DNA of 64,000 nucleotides. Source: Verrucomicrobiota bacterium. Lineage in GTDB: Bacteria; Verrucomicrobiota; Verrucomicrobiia; Opitutales; Opitutaceae. Made by a program: the position numbers and the translations under genes. The notes under the pieces were generated by a model. The model worked only from the letters and a program-made list of their open reading frames with translations. It had not been told where the DNA came from and did no database searches. This document shows, one piece after another, positions 25,768 to 34,652 of the stretch (the first letter of the stretch is position 1; each line of letters starts with the position of its first letter). The DNA lies in NCBI GenBank assembly GCA_028293545.1, contig JAQGOP010000012.1, positions 1 to 64,000 on the forward strand. Reading direction: 5' to 3'.

Positions 25768-27411
25768 GTGAACGCACTGCGGAAAATTTCCCTGATCCTC
25801 GCCGCGGCCCTTGCATTGGCGGGATCATCGCGCGGGGCGGTCGGGGAGGCGGCGCGCGTCATCCTGCTCGCCAATCGTGACGACCCGGACTCGCTCCGCA
25901 TCGCGCGCCATTACGCCGAGGTCCGGCAGGTCCCGGTGGAAAATATCGTGGCGCTCAGCATGCCGACGACGGAGACAATTTCCTGGAGCGAGTTTGTCGC
26001 GACGATCTGGCAGCCGCTGCAGGACGAGCTAATCCGGCGCCAATGGATCGATGCGATCCAGATGGATCTCCGGGACGAAACCGGGCGAAGGAAGGTGGCG
26101 GTTTCGAGTCATCGCATTTCCTACCTGGTGACCTGCCGCGGGGTGCCACTGCGCATCCGGCACGATCCCGCGCTGTACCGGGCGACACCGCCGGTGACGG
26201 ACAACGCCATCTTTCAGACGAACCAAAGCGCCGTCGATTCGGAGCTGTCGCTATTGGCGGCCACCGATCGATCGATCAATGGGTACCTGGCCAATCCACT
26301 TTTCCAGAACGACCGGCCGAATTCCTGGCAGCAGAATGAAGTGGTTCGCGTGAGCCGTCTCGACGGTCCGACGGCGGACGAGGCAAACGCCCTGGTCGAC
26401 TACGCCATGGAAGCTGAGCGCGTCGGGTTGATTGGCCGCGCCTATGTCGACACCGGCGGCATCCAGCCCGAAGGCGATGAATGGCTGCACGCCGCGCTCG
26501 GCATGATCGGGGCCTTGGGTTTCGACACCGACGTCGAGGAAACGCGCGCGACCTTTGGTCCCGACGCGCGCTTCGATGCCCCCGCGCTTTATTTTGGCTG
26601 GTACACGCCGAACTTGAACGGGCCGATGGCGGCGCCGGGTTTTCATTTTCCGCCGGGGGCGATCGCGGTTCACATCCACAGCGACTCAGCCACGACGTTG
26701 CGGTCGGCCGAAAACGGCTGGGCCGGTCCGTTGGTGGCGCGGGGGGTGACGGCGACGGTGGGAAATGTCTTCGAACCCTATCTCCAGCTGCTCCATCGAC
26801 CCCAGCTTCTGCTGCGCGCGCTGGCGAAAGGCGGGAGTTTTGGCGAAGCGGCGTACTTCGCCTTGCCGGCCCTGAGCTGGCAGTCGATCGCCATCGGCGA
26901 TCCGCTCTACCGGCCGTTTGCGCGCTCGATCGAGGAGCAGTGGAACGGGCGCGCCCAGTTGCCGCCGGCCATGGCGGGGTATGTCACGCTGCGGCGCGTT
27001 CATCTTCTGGAGATCGACCAGCACGACGATGAAGCCGGGGCGATGCTCGATGATTCGCTGAAGGCCGACCCGAGTCTCATCCTTCAAGTCGCCGTGGCCG
27101 AGCGCCGGGTGCATGACCACGATTCGCCGGGCGCGCTGCGCACGTTGCGCTCAGTGCCGGCCCTGACGACATTTTTGCCGGGAGAATTGTCGGTCGCGCG
27201 GGAAGCCGCCGTCATTCTTGCGCGTTCGGGAAACCCGATGTCGGCCGTGAAAGTATACGTGAACCTGCTGCGCAGCCCGGAGCTGTCCGCGAGCATCCGC
27301 GCAACGTGGCTCAAGGAAGCGAGGGAATATGCGGGGACGATTCGTGACGCCAGCGCCGCGGCCGAACTGACCCGGGAATTGGCCGAGGCTTCCGCCGGGG
27401 CAAAAAAATAG
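25768..27411 (+). CDS. TIGR03790-family secreted protein of unknown function
   Basis: 547 residues if the GTG at 25768 is the start. That choice gives a signal peptide (VNALRKISLILAAALALAGSSRG) directly at the front; the frame is open 48 codons further into repeat DNA, which I discount. Characteristic segments are RVILLANRDDPDSLRIARHYAEVR, where each residue reads on from an early strand, SYLVTCRGVPLRI, and GFHFPPGAIAVHIHSDSATT. These match the TIGR03790 family known from Verrucomicrobia, Planctomycetes and Acidobacteria, with no proven function. The last 170 residues are helical and repeat-like (TPR-like). It converges on clpP. Confidence 0.75.
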   Translation: MNALRKISLILAAALALAGSSRGAVGEAARVILLANRDDPDSLRIARHYAEVRQVPVENIVALSMPTTETISWSEFVATIWQPLQDELIRRQWIDAIQMDLRDETGRRKVAVSSHRISYLVTCRGVPLRIRHDPALYRATPPVTDNAIFQTNQSAVDSELSLLAATDRSINGYLANPLFQNDRPNSWQQNEVVRVSRLDGPTADEANALVDYAMEAERVGLIGRAYVDTGGIQPEGDEWLHAALGMIGALGFDTDVEETRATFGPDARFDAPALYFGWYTPNLNGPMAAPGFHFPPGAIAVHIHSDSATTLRSAENGWAGPLVARGVTATVGNVFEPYLQLLHRPQLLLRALAKGGSFGEAAYFALPALSWQSIAIGDPLYRPFARSIEEQWNGRAQLPPAMAGYVTLRRVHLLEIDQHDDEAGAMLDDSLKADPSLILQVAVAERRVHDHDSPGALRTLRSVPALTTFLPGELSVAREAAVILARSGNPMSAVKVYVNLLRSPELSASIRATWLKEAREYAGTIRDASAAAELTRELAEASAGAKK

Positions 27412-27432
27412 CGCGGCCGTTGCGGGCCGCGC
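27402..27432 (-). terminator. rho-independent terminator of clpP
   Basis: Read on the minus strand, an eight-base GC stem (GCGCGGCC with GGCCGCGC) closes a six-base loop and is followed by TA and a run of seven T. The stem begins 24 bases after the clpP stop codon. The T-run lies inside the final codons of the convergent TIGR03790 gene, whose Lys-Lys end is written with the complementary A-run. Confidence 0.85.
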
Positions 27433-27456
27433 CATGCGAGAAGGGAGGAGTGTGCG

Positions 27457-28113
27457 TCAGACCTTGTCGACGATCCGATCGGCCAATCCGTAGGCGATGG
27501 CTTCCTGCGCGTTCAGATAGAAATCGCGATCCGTGTCCTGGTTGATCTTCGCGAGCGGCTGCCCGGAGGCATCCGCCAGGATCTGATTCAATTCCGCGCG
27601 GATTTTTTCCATTTCCTTCGCCTGGATGTTGATATCGGTCGCGGGACCGACCATGCGGCCGGAGATGAGGGGCTGATGGATCAGGACGCGGGAGTGCGGG
27701 TAGAGGAGGCGGCTACCCTTCGGCGCGCCGGAGAGGAGGATCGAACCCATCGACGCGGCCATGCCCGTGACCACGACCGTGATCGGGGAGGTGACGAGCT
27801 TCATCGTGTCGTACACCGCCATGCCGGCCGTGATCGAACCGCCGGGGGAATTGATGTAGAAGGTGATCGGCTTGCCGGGAGCGATCGACTCGAGGTAGAG
27901 AAGTTTCTCCGTGATGTCCTTGGCGGTTTCGTCCGTCACGGCGCCCCACAGGAAAATTTTACGCTGCTTGAGGAAATTCTTCTGGATGAGCATGGCCACC
28001 GGCGCGCGGTCCTGCTTCGTCGCCGGGGTTTCCTTTTCTTCCTCGTCATCATCGTCCTCGTCGGCGCGAGGGAGGGGGGCGGCGAGACCAGGCTGGAGGT
28101 TGTCGAAATGCAT
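27457..28113 (-). CDS. clpP: ATP-dependent Clp protease proteolytic subunit, with acidic N-terminal extension
   Basis: 218 residues from the ATG at 28113. The catalytic triad is S121 in TGMAASMGSILLSG, H146 in RVLIHQPLISG and D195 in QDTDRDFYLNAQ. The usual ClpP body begins near residue 45. Before it lies a head with a strongly acidic block (RADEDDDDEEEKE, residues 17-29), far longer than the short propeptide of E. coli ClpP. The protein assembles into a 14-mer that degrades unfolded proteins delivered by ClpX or ClpA. No clpX is adjacent. The 277 bases between it and the divergent adenine deaminase hold no gene that I can see. Confidence 0.95.
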   Translation of the reverse strand: MHFDNLQPGLAAPLPRADEDDDDEEEKETPATKQDRAPVAMLIQKNFLKQRKIFLWGAVTDETAKDITEKLLYLESIAPGKPITFYINSPGGSITAGMAVYDTMKLVTSPITVVVTGMAASMGSILLSGAPKGSRLLYPHSRVLIHQPLISGRMVGPATDINIQAKEMEKIRAELNQILADASGQPLAKINQDTDRDFYLNAQEAIAYGLADRIVDKV

Positions 28114-28390
28114 AGGGCGGAAACTTTGCGGGGCTTCGGTGGGTTGGCAAGTGGAAGCTCGATTTCGGTCGGAGCCGAGGGTGGAGCGACTTCTCCGCCC
28201 GGCGCTGTTCGGGGTCCGTTCGACCGGAGTGGCAAGCCGTCGGCTTGTAATTTCACCGTTCCACCTGAACAAATTTTCGCGCTGAAATAGACTTTCCGGC
28301 ATCAGTATCCGGCTTCCGCAGTTCAAAAAAATGCTTCCCCTTCGAACGCTCTTGCCTCCACTCGGGAGCGAGCGCCATTTCTGAACCCGC

Positions 28391-30013
28391 ATGAGCGTAC
28401 AACGCATTCGCGGGCGAATCGTCGATGTCCTGAACCGCGAGGAATTCCTGGGCGAAATCGAGCTCGCAGGCGGCGTGATCCGGCGCATCACGCGCAACCC
28501 AAAAATCCGGGAAAGACGGCTCCTGATGCCGGGCTTGGTCGATGCCCACATCCACATTGAGAGCTCAATGCTCCCGCCCGCGGAGTTCGCGCGGCACGCG
28601 GTGGTGCATGGCACGGTGGCGACGGTGTCCGACCCGCACGAGATCGCGAACGTCCTCGGCGCCGCGGGAGTGAGGTACATGATCGCCGATGGGCGCCGCA
28701 CGCCGTTCAAGTTCAACTTCGGCGCGCCGTCATGCGTGCCCGCGACGACGTTTGAAACGGCCGGGGCCAGGCTGGACGCGCCCGCGGTGGCGAAGCTGCT
28801 CGCATTGCCGGCGATCAAGTTCCTCGCGGAGGTCATGAATTTCCCGGGAGTGCTGAACCGCGACCCGGAGCTGCTCGCGATGATTGCCGCCGCGCAGCTG
28901 CGGGGGAAACCGGTCGACGGCCATGCCCCGGGGCTGCGCGGAGCGGCGGTTTCGCGCTACGCCGCGGCCGGGATTTCCACCGACCACGAGTGTTTCACGC
29001 TTGCGGAGGCGAAGGACAAGCTCGCTGCGGGCATGAAGATCCTGATCCGCGAGGGATCGGCGGCGCGGAATTTTGCCGCACTTGCGCCGCTGCTGAAAAC
29101 CGAGGCGGCGCGCTGCATGTTTTGCTGCGACGACCTGCATCCGGATCTGCTGATGAAGCGGCACCTGGATGAGCATGTTCGCCGCGCGCTGAAACTTGGG
29201 TTCGACCGTTTCGATGTGATCGCCTGCGCGACGGTCAATCCCGTGCAGCATTACAAGCTGAAGGTCGGATTACTCCGCGTCGGCGATCCGGCGGACTTGA
29301 TCGAGGTGGAGAGCTGGCGGAATTTCCACGTGCGACGCACCTGGTTGGGAGGCCGTTTGGTCGCGAACCGCGGCCGCGCCCTGTTGCCACGCCGGCACTC
29401 GCGGATCGTGAATAAATTCTGCGCGCAGCCCCGTGCGGCGGTTGATTTCGCGATGCCGGCCGGCGCGGGAAAGCTCAACGTGATCGAGGCACTCAACGGC
29501 CAGCTCATCACGCGGCACGTTCGCGTCCTCCCGAAATTGAAGGCGGAATTGGCGGTGGCGGATCCCACGCGGGATCTGCTCAAGATCGCGGTGGTCAACC
29601 GGTATGCGCCCCATGCACCTGTGGCCGTTGGGTTCGTGCGGGGCTTCGGGTTGAAGGCGGGTGCGCTGGCGTCGTCGGTCGCGCACGACTCGCATAACAT
29701 CGTGGCGGTCGGCGCCGACGACGTTTCGCTGGCGGCGGCGGTGAACCTGGTGATCGCGCATCGCGGAGGAATTGGCGCGGTGGCGGGGAAAAGACGGCGC
29801 GTGCTGCCGCTGCCCATCGCGGGGCTGATGTCGGATGCGGACGGAAAAACCGTGGCGCGACGTTACACCGCGCTCGACGCGATGGCGAAGAAGCTGGGCT
29901 CGAAACTCGATGCGCCGTTCATGACGTTGTCGTTCATGGCGCTGCTGGTGATCCCCGACCTCAAGCTGAGCGACCGCGGGTTGTTCTCTGGGTCGCAATG
30001 GAAGTTTCTATGA
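28391..30013 (+). CDS. ade: adenine deaminase
   Basis: 540 residues, the size of bacterial Ade/AdeC. Amidohydrolase metal motifs are in DAHIHIESSMLPP (the usual HxH), VSDPHEIANV, KPVDGHAPGL and STDHECFT. Further signatures are FCCDDLHPDLL and VAHDSHNIVAVG. The C-terminus has the family's MTLSFMALLVIPDLKLSDRG. It converts adenine to hypoxanthine and ammonia for purine salvage. It stands alone, divergent from clpP and convergent with the HtrA-like gene. Confidence 0.95.
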   Translation: MSVQRIRGRIVDVLNREEFLGEIELAGGVIRRITRNPKIRERRLLMPGLVDAHIHIESSMLPPAEFARHAVVHGTVATVSDPHEIANVLGAAGVRYMIADGRRTPFKFNFGAPSCVPATTFETAGARLDAPAVAKLLALPAIKFLAEVMNFPGVLNRDPELLAMIAAAQLRGKPVDGHAPGLRGAAVSRYAAAGISTDHECFTLAEAKDKLAAGMKILIREGSAARNFAALAPLLKTEAARCMFCCDDLHPDLLMKRHLDEHVRRALKLGFDRFDVIACATVNPVQHYKLKVGLLRVGDPADLIEVESWRNFHVRRTWLGGRLVANRGRALLPRRHSRIVNKFCAQPRAAVDFAMPAGAGKLNVIEALNGQLITRHVRVLPKLKAELAVADPTRDLLKIAVVNRYAPHAPVAVGFVRGFGLKAGALASSVAHDSHNIVAVGADDVSLAAAVNLVIAHRGGIGAVAGKRRRVLPLPIAGLMSDADGKTVARRYTALDAMAKKLGSKLDAPFMTLSFMALLVIPDLKLSDRGLFSGSQWKFL

Positions 30014-30173
30014 TCTCGCTGGCGCCTTCCGCGCCTTGTCGTCGACGGGAGTGACTCAGCGTGTTGGGGACTACGCGTTCCACCCGCGGCTGAAAAACTT
30101 GAGCACCATTCGGTCGGAAACCGAGGTTACGTGGCGTCGCTTCGGCGACCGGTGGAGTTTGCTGCGTCCTTCA

Positions 30174-30200
30174 GAGGCGGGTCGGAGACCACGCCCGACT
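30174..30200. repeat. dispersed repeat, copy related to the 7944-8051 arms
   Basis: GAGGCGGGTCGGAGACCACG and the following CCCGACT match the right arm of the inverted repeat at 8020-8051 with only a few changes. It lies in the 186-base gap between the convergent adenine deaminase and HtrA-like genes. The rest of that gap shows nothing I recognise. Confidence 0.75.
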
Positions 30201-31813
30201 TACTTCGCCGGAGGCTTGGTGTTCCAGACGGTGAGGGTGTCGGGCGAGCCTTGGGCGCGGACGCCGTTGTCGTTGAGAATATCTTCGGTCGCGGCCAAAG
30301 TGTCCTTCCGCGGGAGCACCGGCGTTTCACCGCCACGGTTGTCGAATTCGAAGACAATGAACTCGTCCTTCGAATCGCGCAGGACTTCGACGAGGTGGTT
30401 GAGGTTGCGGATCGGGATGCCGTTCACCGATTTCACGACCTGGGACATGGGATTCCCGTATCCCTTGGAAAGTTTGTGCGGGAAAAACGGCGAGGAAACG
30501 ATCACGAGCTGTTCGCCTTCGAACGCCGGGCGGTCCGAGCGGCGGGTGACGAGCGGGCTGTGGATGAAACTCAGCATGTTCATCAGCCCCGCGTTGCCGG
30601 CGAAGGCGCCCGAGTACTGCATCGTGGCGCTGGAGAAAACCAAGGGGCCGAACACGAAATACGATGGGTAGGTGCCCTTCAGGTCGAGCATCAGCATCGG
30701 GCGATCGGTCGGTACCGGAAGCTGGATTTTGACCTCTTTGCCGGCGCGGATGACGGTCAGCGGGATTTTCCCGTTCGCCACGATTTTCTGGACGAGGTAT
30801 TGGAAGCGCACGCGCAGGTTGCTGCCGAGCTTGATCATGCCCTGGTCATCCACCGGGGTGTCGCCGATCTTCGTGATCACGTCCCATTTCTTGAGCGGGT
30901 AATCCGCGTCGTCGCGAAACGGCTCGTGCACGACGATGCCCTGGGTGGTTTTGTCGAGCCGGAGAAAGGCGCGCAGCGCGTCGTTTTCCAGGGTCTGGAG
31001 ATCGTCGAACATCGCGGGCTTGCCGTGGTAGGATCCCGTGGCGACATCGGCGAGGAACAGCTCAACCTCCTCGGTCGGGATGATGTACCCGATGTTGTCG
31101 GCGTTCCCCAGGTGACTGAACGTGACGCCGATCATCTTGTCGCCCACCAGCGCGGGGCCGCCGCTGTTGCCGGGGTTGATCGCCGCGTCGATCTGGATGC
31201 GAAGGCCCGCGACGGGAAAATTGTACGGCATGAACTCAATGCGCGAGATGATGCCCTTGGTGATCGAGAGGCTGTTGCCGCCGGTGGGAAAACCATACGC
31301 GAGGACGGAGTCCTTGATTTCCGGCAACGCGTTGGCGCGCGGGAGCGGGGGATGCGTTTCAAAAAACGTCTCGTCATCCAGCTTGAGCACCGCGAGGTCG
31401 ATGCCGGGCGCGAAGGCGACGACGGTCGCGGAGAGCTTGTCGCCGGCCTGGTTGGCCTGGACTTGGACCTGGCTGGCGTAGAGGACGACGTGGGCGTTGG
31501 TGAGGATGCGGTTGCCCTCGATCACGATCCCCGTGCCGGTGGCTTCGCCGGGAGCTTGTTTGGTCCACGGCTTGGTCAGGTCGGGGTAACGCATCGTGGC
31601 GAAAACCTTGACGACGGAATTCTCGACGCGCGCGGTCTTGGGATCGTTCGGGTCCGCGACGGTGGAGGTGGCGGGCTTGGCCGGGGGCGCGGCTGGAACG
31701 GGCTGGGGCGTGACGGCGCCGGCCGGCGCATCACCGCGCAGCGCGGAGGGGAGGAACGAAGCGGCGGCCAGCAAGAGCAGCGCGGCCAGCGCACGGGTTG
31801 ACGACGAAGGCAT
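30200..31813 (-). CDS. secreted trypsin-like serine protease (HtrA/Deg-like) with PDZ-like domains
   Basis: 537 residues from the ATG at 31813, giving the signal peptide MPSSSTRALAALLLLAAASF at the front; an upstream start would add 29 residues. The catalytic triad is H108 in RILTNAHVVL, D139 in GIDLAVLKL and S217 in NPGNSGGPALV. A Pro/Ala-rich linker separates the signal from the protease. The C-terminal half contains two PDZ-like parts: GDTPVDDQGMIKLG with following strands, then SVNGIPIRNLNHLVEVL. The arrangement is closer to plant-type Deg proteases with a wide spacer than to E. coli DegP. It likely has a role in periplasmic protein quality control. Confidence 0.87.
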   Translation of the reverse strand: MPSSSTRALAALLLLAAASFLPSALRGDAPAGAVTPQPVPAAPPAKPATSTVADPNDPKTARVENSVVKVFATMRYPDLTKPWTKQAPGEATGTGIVIEGNRILTNAHVVLYASQVQVQANQAGDKLSATVVAFAPGIDLAVLKLDDETFFETHPPLPRANALPEIKDSVLAYGFPTGGNSLSITKGIISRIEFMPYNFPVAGLRIQIDAAINPGNSGGPALVGDKMIGVTFSHLGNADNIGYIIPTEEVELFLADVATGSYHGKPAMFDDLQTLENDALRAFLRLDKTTQGIVVHEPFRDDADYPLKKWDVITKIGDTPVDDQGMIKLGSNLRVRFQYLVQKIVANGKIPLTVIRAGKEVKIQLPVPTDRPMLMLDLKGTYPSYFVFGPLVFSSATMQYSGAFAGNAGLMNMLSFIHSPLVTRRSDRPAFEGEQLVIVSSPFFPHKLSKGYGNPMSQVVKSVNGIPIRNLNHLVEVLRDSKDEFIVFEFDNRGGETPVLPRKDTLAATEDILNDNGVRAQGSPDTLTVWNTKPPAK

Positions 31814-31953
31814 GGGTGTGAGCAAGGGGATGCGCAAGGCACGGTGATGGCCAGAATTTTCCATTCGCGCGGGGTGCGGGCGCGCCGAGGCATTCGCCAT
31901 TGCGTCAGTGCGGCGTTCCCGGAGACTCGCGCGACTCCATCCTCAACCATTTC

Positions 31954-33609
31954 ATGCTTAAGTTCGGAAACCCAGAGGCCGAAATCGACCGGTTCATCAA
32001 GCGCGTGCGGGCCCTCGTGGCAGCGACTCCGGGATGGCTGAAGGAAAAGTGGCGGCGGCGATCGGTGGCGCAATTGGACCAGGCGGTGAGCTACGTGGGG
32101 GCGGCGATCGGCATTGCGTGGTTTTTTGCGCTGCTGTTCACCCACTTCAAAGTGATCACGCAACCGGGTCCGCAGGAGTTCAACGAGCCCGCGATTTGGA
32201 ACACCACGTGGTTGCTCGAGCATGGCCGCAATCCCTACACCATCGCCGAACTGCCCGGCTCGGCGTACTGTTTCACGCCGCTCTATAATTACGTGGTGCT
32301 GGCCTTCGCGCCGCTGTTTGGGATCGATTACCCCGGCCATCGGATGGTCGTCCTGATTTTCCTGCTCGGGGCGCTGTGGCTGATGCTGCGGGGAATGCAG
32401 CGGGCCGGGGCGAGCCTCGGGATCGCGATGCTTTCGGTCGTGTTCTATTATTGGATGAGCCTGGGCAATATTGAGATCACGGCGCGGCCGGACACCATGG
32501 CGCTTTTCTTTTTCCTGCTCGGCATCCTCGTTCCCTGGCAGCGCGGCTACACGTTGGGCTCATCGATCTTCGGCCTGCTCTGCATCGTCGTCGCGTTCAA
32601 TGCGAAGTCCTACTTCATCCTGGGGGGCTGCGCGACGCTCCTGATCCATTTCATGGGGCGCGACAAGCGCGAGGCCTGCTGGCTCGGCCTCGGGTTTTTC
32701 GCGCTGATCGGGCTGACCTTCGCGGTCTCATGCTACCTTTTCCCTTACCTGTATATCGTGACGGTGATCGTGCAGCGCGGTGGGGCGGCGGTGAACGACC
32801 GCGACGACATTTCGCTGATGCACACGATCATGCTGTTCCAGCGAGGGTGGCCCTATTTCGTGCTGATGGGCGTGGGCCTGGCGGCGTGGTTGAGCCGGCG
32901 CTTCGGCGCGTGGCTCGAGCGGCGAAGGGTGGGGCAGCGCGCGCCGGCGTTCGCGGTGGGCGAGATGCGCTTCCTCGGGTTCGGGACGGTTTTCATTATT
33001 TTCCTTACGATCGTTTATTTCTACATGGGGCGAAACGGCGGGGCATATTTCACCTATCATCTCCACCTGTTGTTTCCGCTGATGTTCGTCCTGGGCTCTT
33101 ACGGGATCCGCGGGCCGTGGATGCGCGTGATGGCGGGAATCGTGATGATCTTTTTCTTCCAAGCCTGGGTGGAGCTGCCCCAGGTCGCGGATTCCGCGCC
33201 GCCATACCGAAGGCTCGAACGGCTGATTTTCGACACGCACAGCGAAGTGTTGGGCATTGCGTCGACCACCGACATTTTTGCACGCGACAACCGGCCGGTC
33301 CTGCACGACGGCAACACGATGTTCATGGGCTTCGCGTTCGCGAACGACCGCGCGCTGCATGACGAAAAGGTGGGCGCGCTCTCGAAAAAGTTCGATGTGA
33401 TGGAAGCCGACGTAAATGCGAAGGTCGCGGCGCGCGCCTACGGGCTCGTGCTGACGGAGTTTGACCAGCCGTATTTCTGCAGCCCGCAGTTGCTCCAGAA
33501 AAACTACGACAAGGTGGAGCAGATCGATTATTTCACGTACTTCGGCCACAGCCCGGTGCGCCTGTGGCGACCGAAGCCGAAGCTGCCCGAGACGCCCGCC
33601 GCGCCGTAA
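31954..33609 (+). CDS. polytopic membrane protein, possibly GT-C-type glycosyltransferase
   Basis: 551 residues from the ATG at 31954. A soluble charged N-terminus (RFIKRVRALVAATPGWLKEK) is followed by about ten hydrophobic helices over residues 50-410 and a soluble C-terminal domain of about 140 residues. Between the first and second helices lies WLLEHGRNPYTIAELPGSAY, which resembles the first periplasmic loop of DUF2029/GT-C mannosyltransferase-like proteins. I do not see a clear catalytic Asp motif there, so the assignment is weak. It is divergent from the HtrA-like gene across 140 bases. The function is unknown. Confidence 0.7.
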   Translation: MLKFGNPEAEIDRFIKRVRALVAATPGWLKEKWRRRSVAQLDQAVSYVGAAIGIAWFFALLFTHFKVITQPGPQEFNEPAIWNTTWLLEHGRNPYTIAELPGSAYCFTPLYNYVVLAFAPLFGIDYPGHRMVVLIFLLGALWLMLRGMQRAGASLGIAMLSVVFYYWMSLGNIEITARPDTMALFFFLLGILVPWQRGYTLGSSIFGLLCIVVAFNAKSYFILGGCATLLIHFMGRDKREACWLGLGFFALIGLTFAVSCYLFPYLYIVTVIVQRGGAAVNDRDDISLMHTIMLFQRGWPYFVLMGVGLAAWLSRRFGAWLERRRVGQRAPAFAVGEMRFLGFGTVFIIFLTIVYFYMGRNGGAYFTYHLHLLFPLMFVLGSYGIRGPWMRVMAGIVMIFFFQAWVELPQVADSAPPYRRLERLIFDTHSEVLGIASTTDIFARDNRPVLHDGNTMFMGFAFANDRALHDEKVGALSKKFDVMEADVNAKVAARAYGLVLTEFDQPYFCSPQLLQKNYDKVEQIDYFTYFGHSPVRLWRPKPKLPETPAAP

Positions 33610-33743
33610 ATGCCGTCAGGGGCGGCGAATTGGTTATCTGATCGAAACGAGAACCAGGGCGAATACGTGCGGCAAGCCGATGGACCGGACTGGAGAATGG
33701 TGGGAAAATTAGCAGGATTGTGGTTCTTCAATCCCCTCCTTCC

Positions 33744-33992
33744 ATGCCTGAAGCCGTCGCCGTCGTCGCAGTGTTTTTCATCGCCGTCGTGATCTACGTC
33801 GCGATGTGGGTGAAGTCGCGCGATCCCGCGTTCCTCGACCCGCGCATGGAAGTCATCCGACTCGAACATCACTCCAAGTGGCTCGAGGAGCGCCTGGCCG
33901 TGGCGCGCGGAGAAAACTGGGGCGTGGAAATGAGCGCGCCGATCTCGGCGGAGCTGGCGGCCACGAAGGACGAACTGGCGCGGTTGAAGTAG
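33744..33992 (+). CDS. small membrane-anchored protein with coiled-coil tail
   Basis: 82 residues from the ATG at 33744. One N-terminal membrane helix (AVAVVAVFFIAVVIYVAMWV) is followed by a charged region and two predicted helices (EVIRLEHHSKWLEERLAVARG and ELAATKDELARLK) that could form a coiled coil. The layout recalls PspB-like small membrane proteins, but the sequence does not match them. The stop codon TAG is also the beginning of a repeat copy (33990-34005). The family is unknown. Confidence 0.6.
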   Translation: MPEAVAVVAVFFIAVVIYVAMWVKSRDPAFLDPRMEVIRLEHHSKWLEERLAVARGENWGVEMSAPISAELAATKDELARLK

Positions 33993-34071
33993 GGCGCGGT
34001 TTCCGGCCTGTTTTTGGCGGGCGGCGCAGTGCCGGGACGCTTGAAGCCTCACCTTGGGAAAGGAGCGAAAG

Positions 34072-34088
34072 CGGCAGGATGCCTGCCG
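34072..34088. repeat. short perfect palindrome between convergent genes
   Basis: CGGCAGG-ATG-CCTGCCG, a perfect 7-3-7 hairpin. It lies 22 bases beyond the end of sufT (minus strand) and 80 bases after the small membrane protein gene. It lacks a T-tract on either strand, so it is at best a weak terminator; it may also be a relic of a dispersed repeat. Confidence 0.5.
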
Positions 34089-34109
34089 ACATTCTGGGAG
34101 CGGCGCTGC

Positions 34110-34652
34110 TTAGAGTAGGCCGAGCTTCATCTTACCTTCCTCGCTGATCATCGACTGGTTCCAAGCCGGCTCCCATGTGATGCGGACGTCGGCGGCGCCG
34201 ACACCGGGGACCATCAGGATTTTGGTCTTCGCGTCCTCGGCGATCGCCGGGCCCATGCCGCAGCCGGGCGCGGTGAGCGTCATGGCCACGTCGACTTTGA
34301 AACCGGCGGTTTCGTCAGTCGCGACGTCCATCGAATAAACCAAGCCCAAGTCCACGATATTAACCGGGATCTCGGGATCGAACACCTGGCGAAGCTGGCC
34401 CCAGATCGCTTCCGGGTCGGGCGCACCGCCCGAGAGGGTGGGCGCTTTCACGGTGTTGTCGGCCACGGCTTCGCCGAGGGCGTCGCCGTCCTTGCCCTCG
34501 ATGCGGAAGAGGCCGAAGTCGGTCGAAACCGTGAAGGTGCCGCCGAGAGTCTGGGAAATCGTGATCCGCGTGCCGGCGGCGAGCGTCGTCTTATCGCCCG
34601 ACGGGATCTGCGTGGCGATGACTTCGCGGGAAAGAATGCGGTCGGTGTTCAT
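34110..34652 (-). CDS. sufT: SufT-type Fe-S cluster maturation factor (MIP18/DUF59)
   Basis: 180 residues. The N-terminal 70 residues (REVIATQIPSGDKTTLAAGT) are specific to SufT. The C-terminal part is the MIP18-family domain with FDPEIPVNIVDLGLVYSM and TLTAPGCGMGPAIAED, where the Cys is the conserved functional residue. SufT helps mature or repair Fe-S proteins alongside SUF. The start codon overlaps the stop of sufD (ATGA), so translation is coupled; it is the last gene of the operon. Confidence 0.93.
   Translation of the reverse strand: MNTDRILSREVIATQIPSGDKTTLAAGTRITISQTLGGTFTVSTDFGLFRIEGKDGDALGEAVADNTVKAPTLSGGAPDPEAIWGQLRQVFDPEIPVNIVDLGLVYSMDVATDETAGFKVDVAMTLTAPGCGMGPAIAEDAKTKILMVPGVGAADVRITWEPAWNQSMISEEGKMKLGLL

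Noticed and set aside
28186..28260. GTGGAGCGACTTCTCC-type block as a further dispersed repeat (compare 40146)
   Set aside because: The similarity to the block near 40146 is limited to about ten bases in GC-rich DNA, too little to claim a family from two sites.
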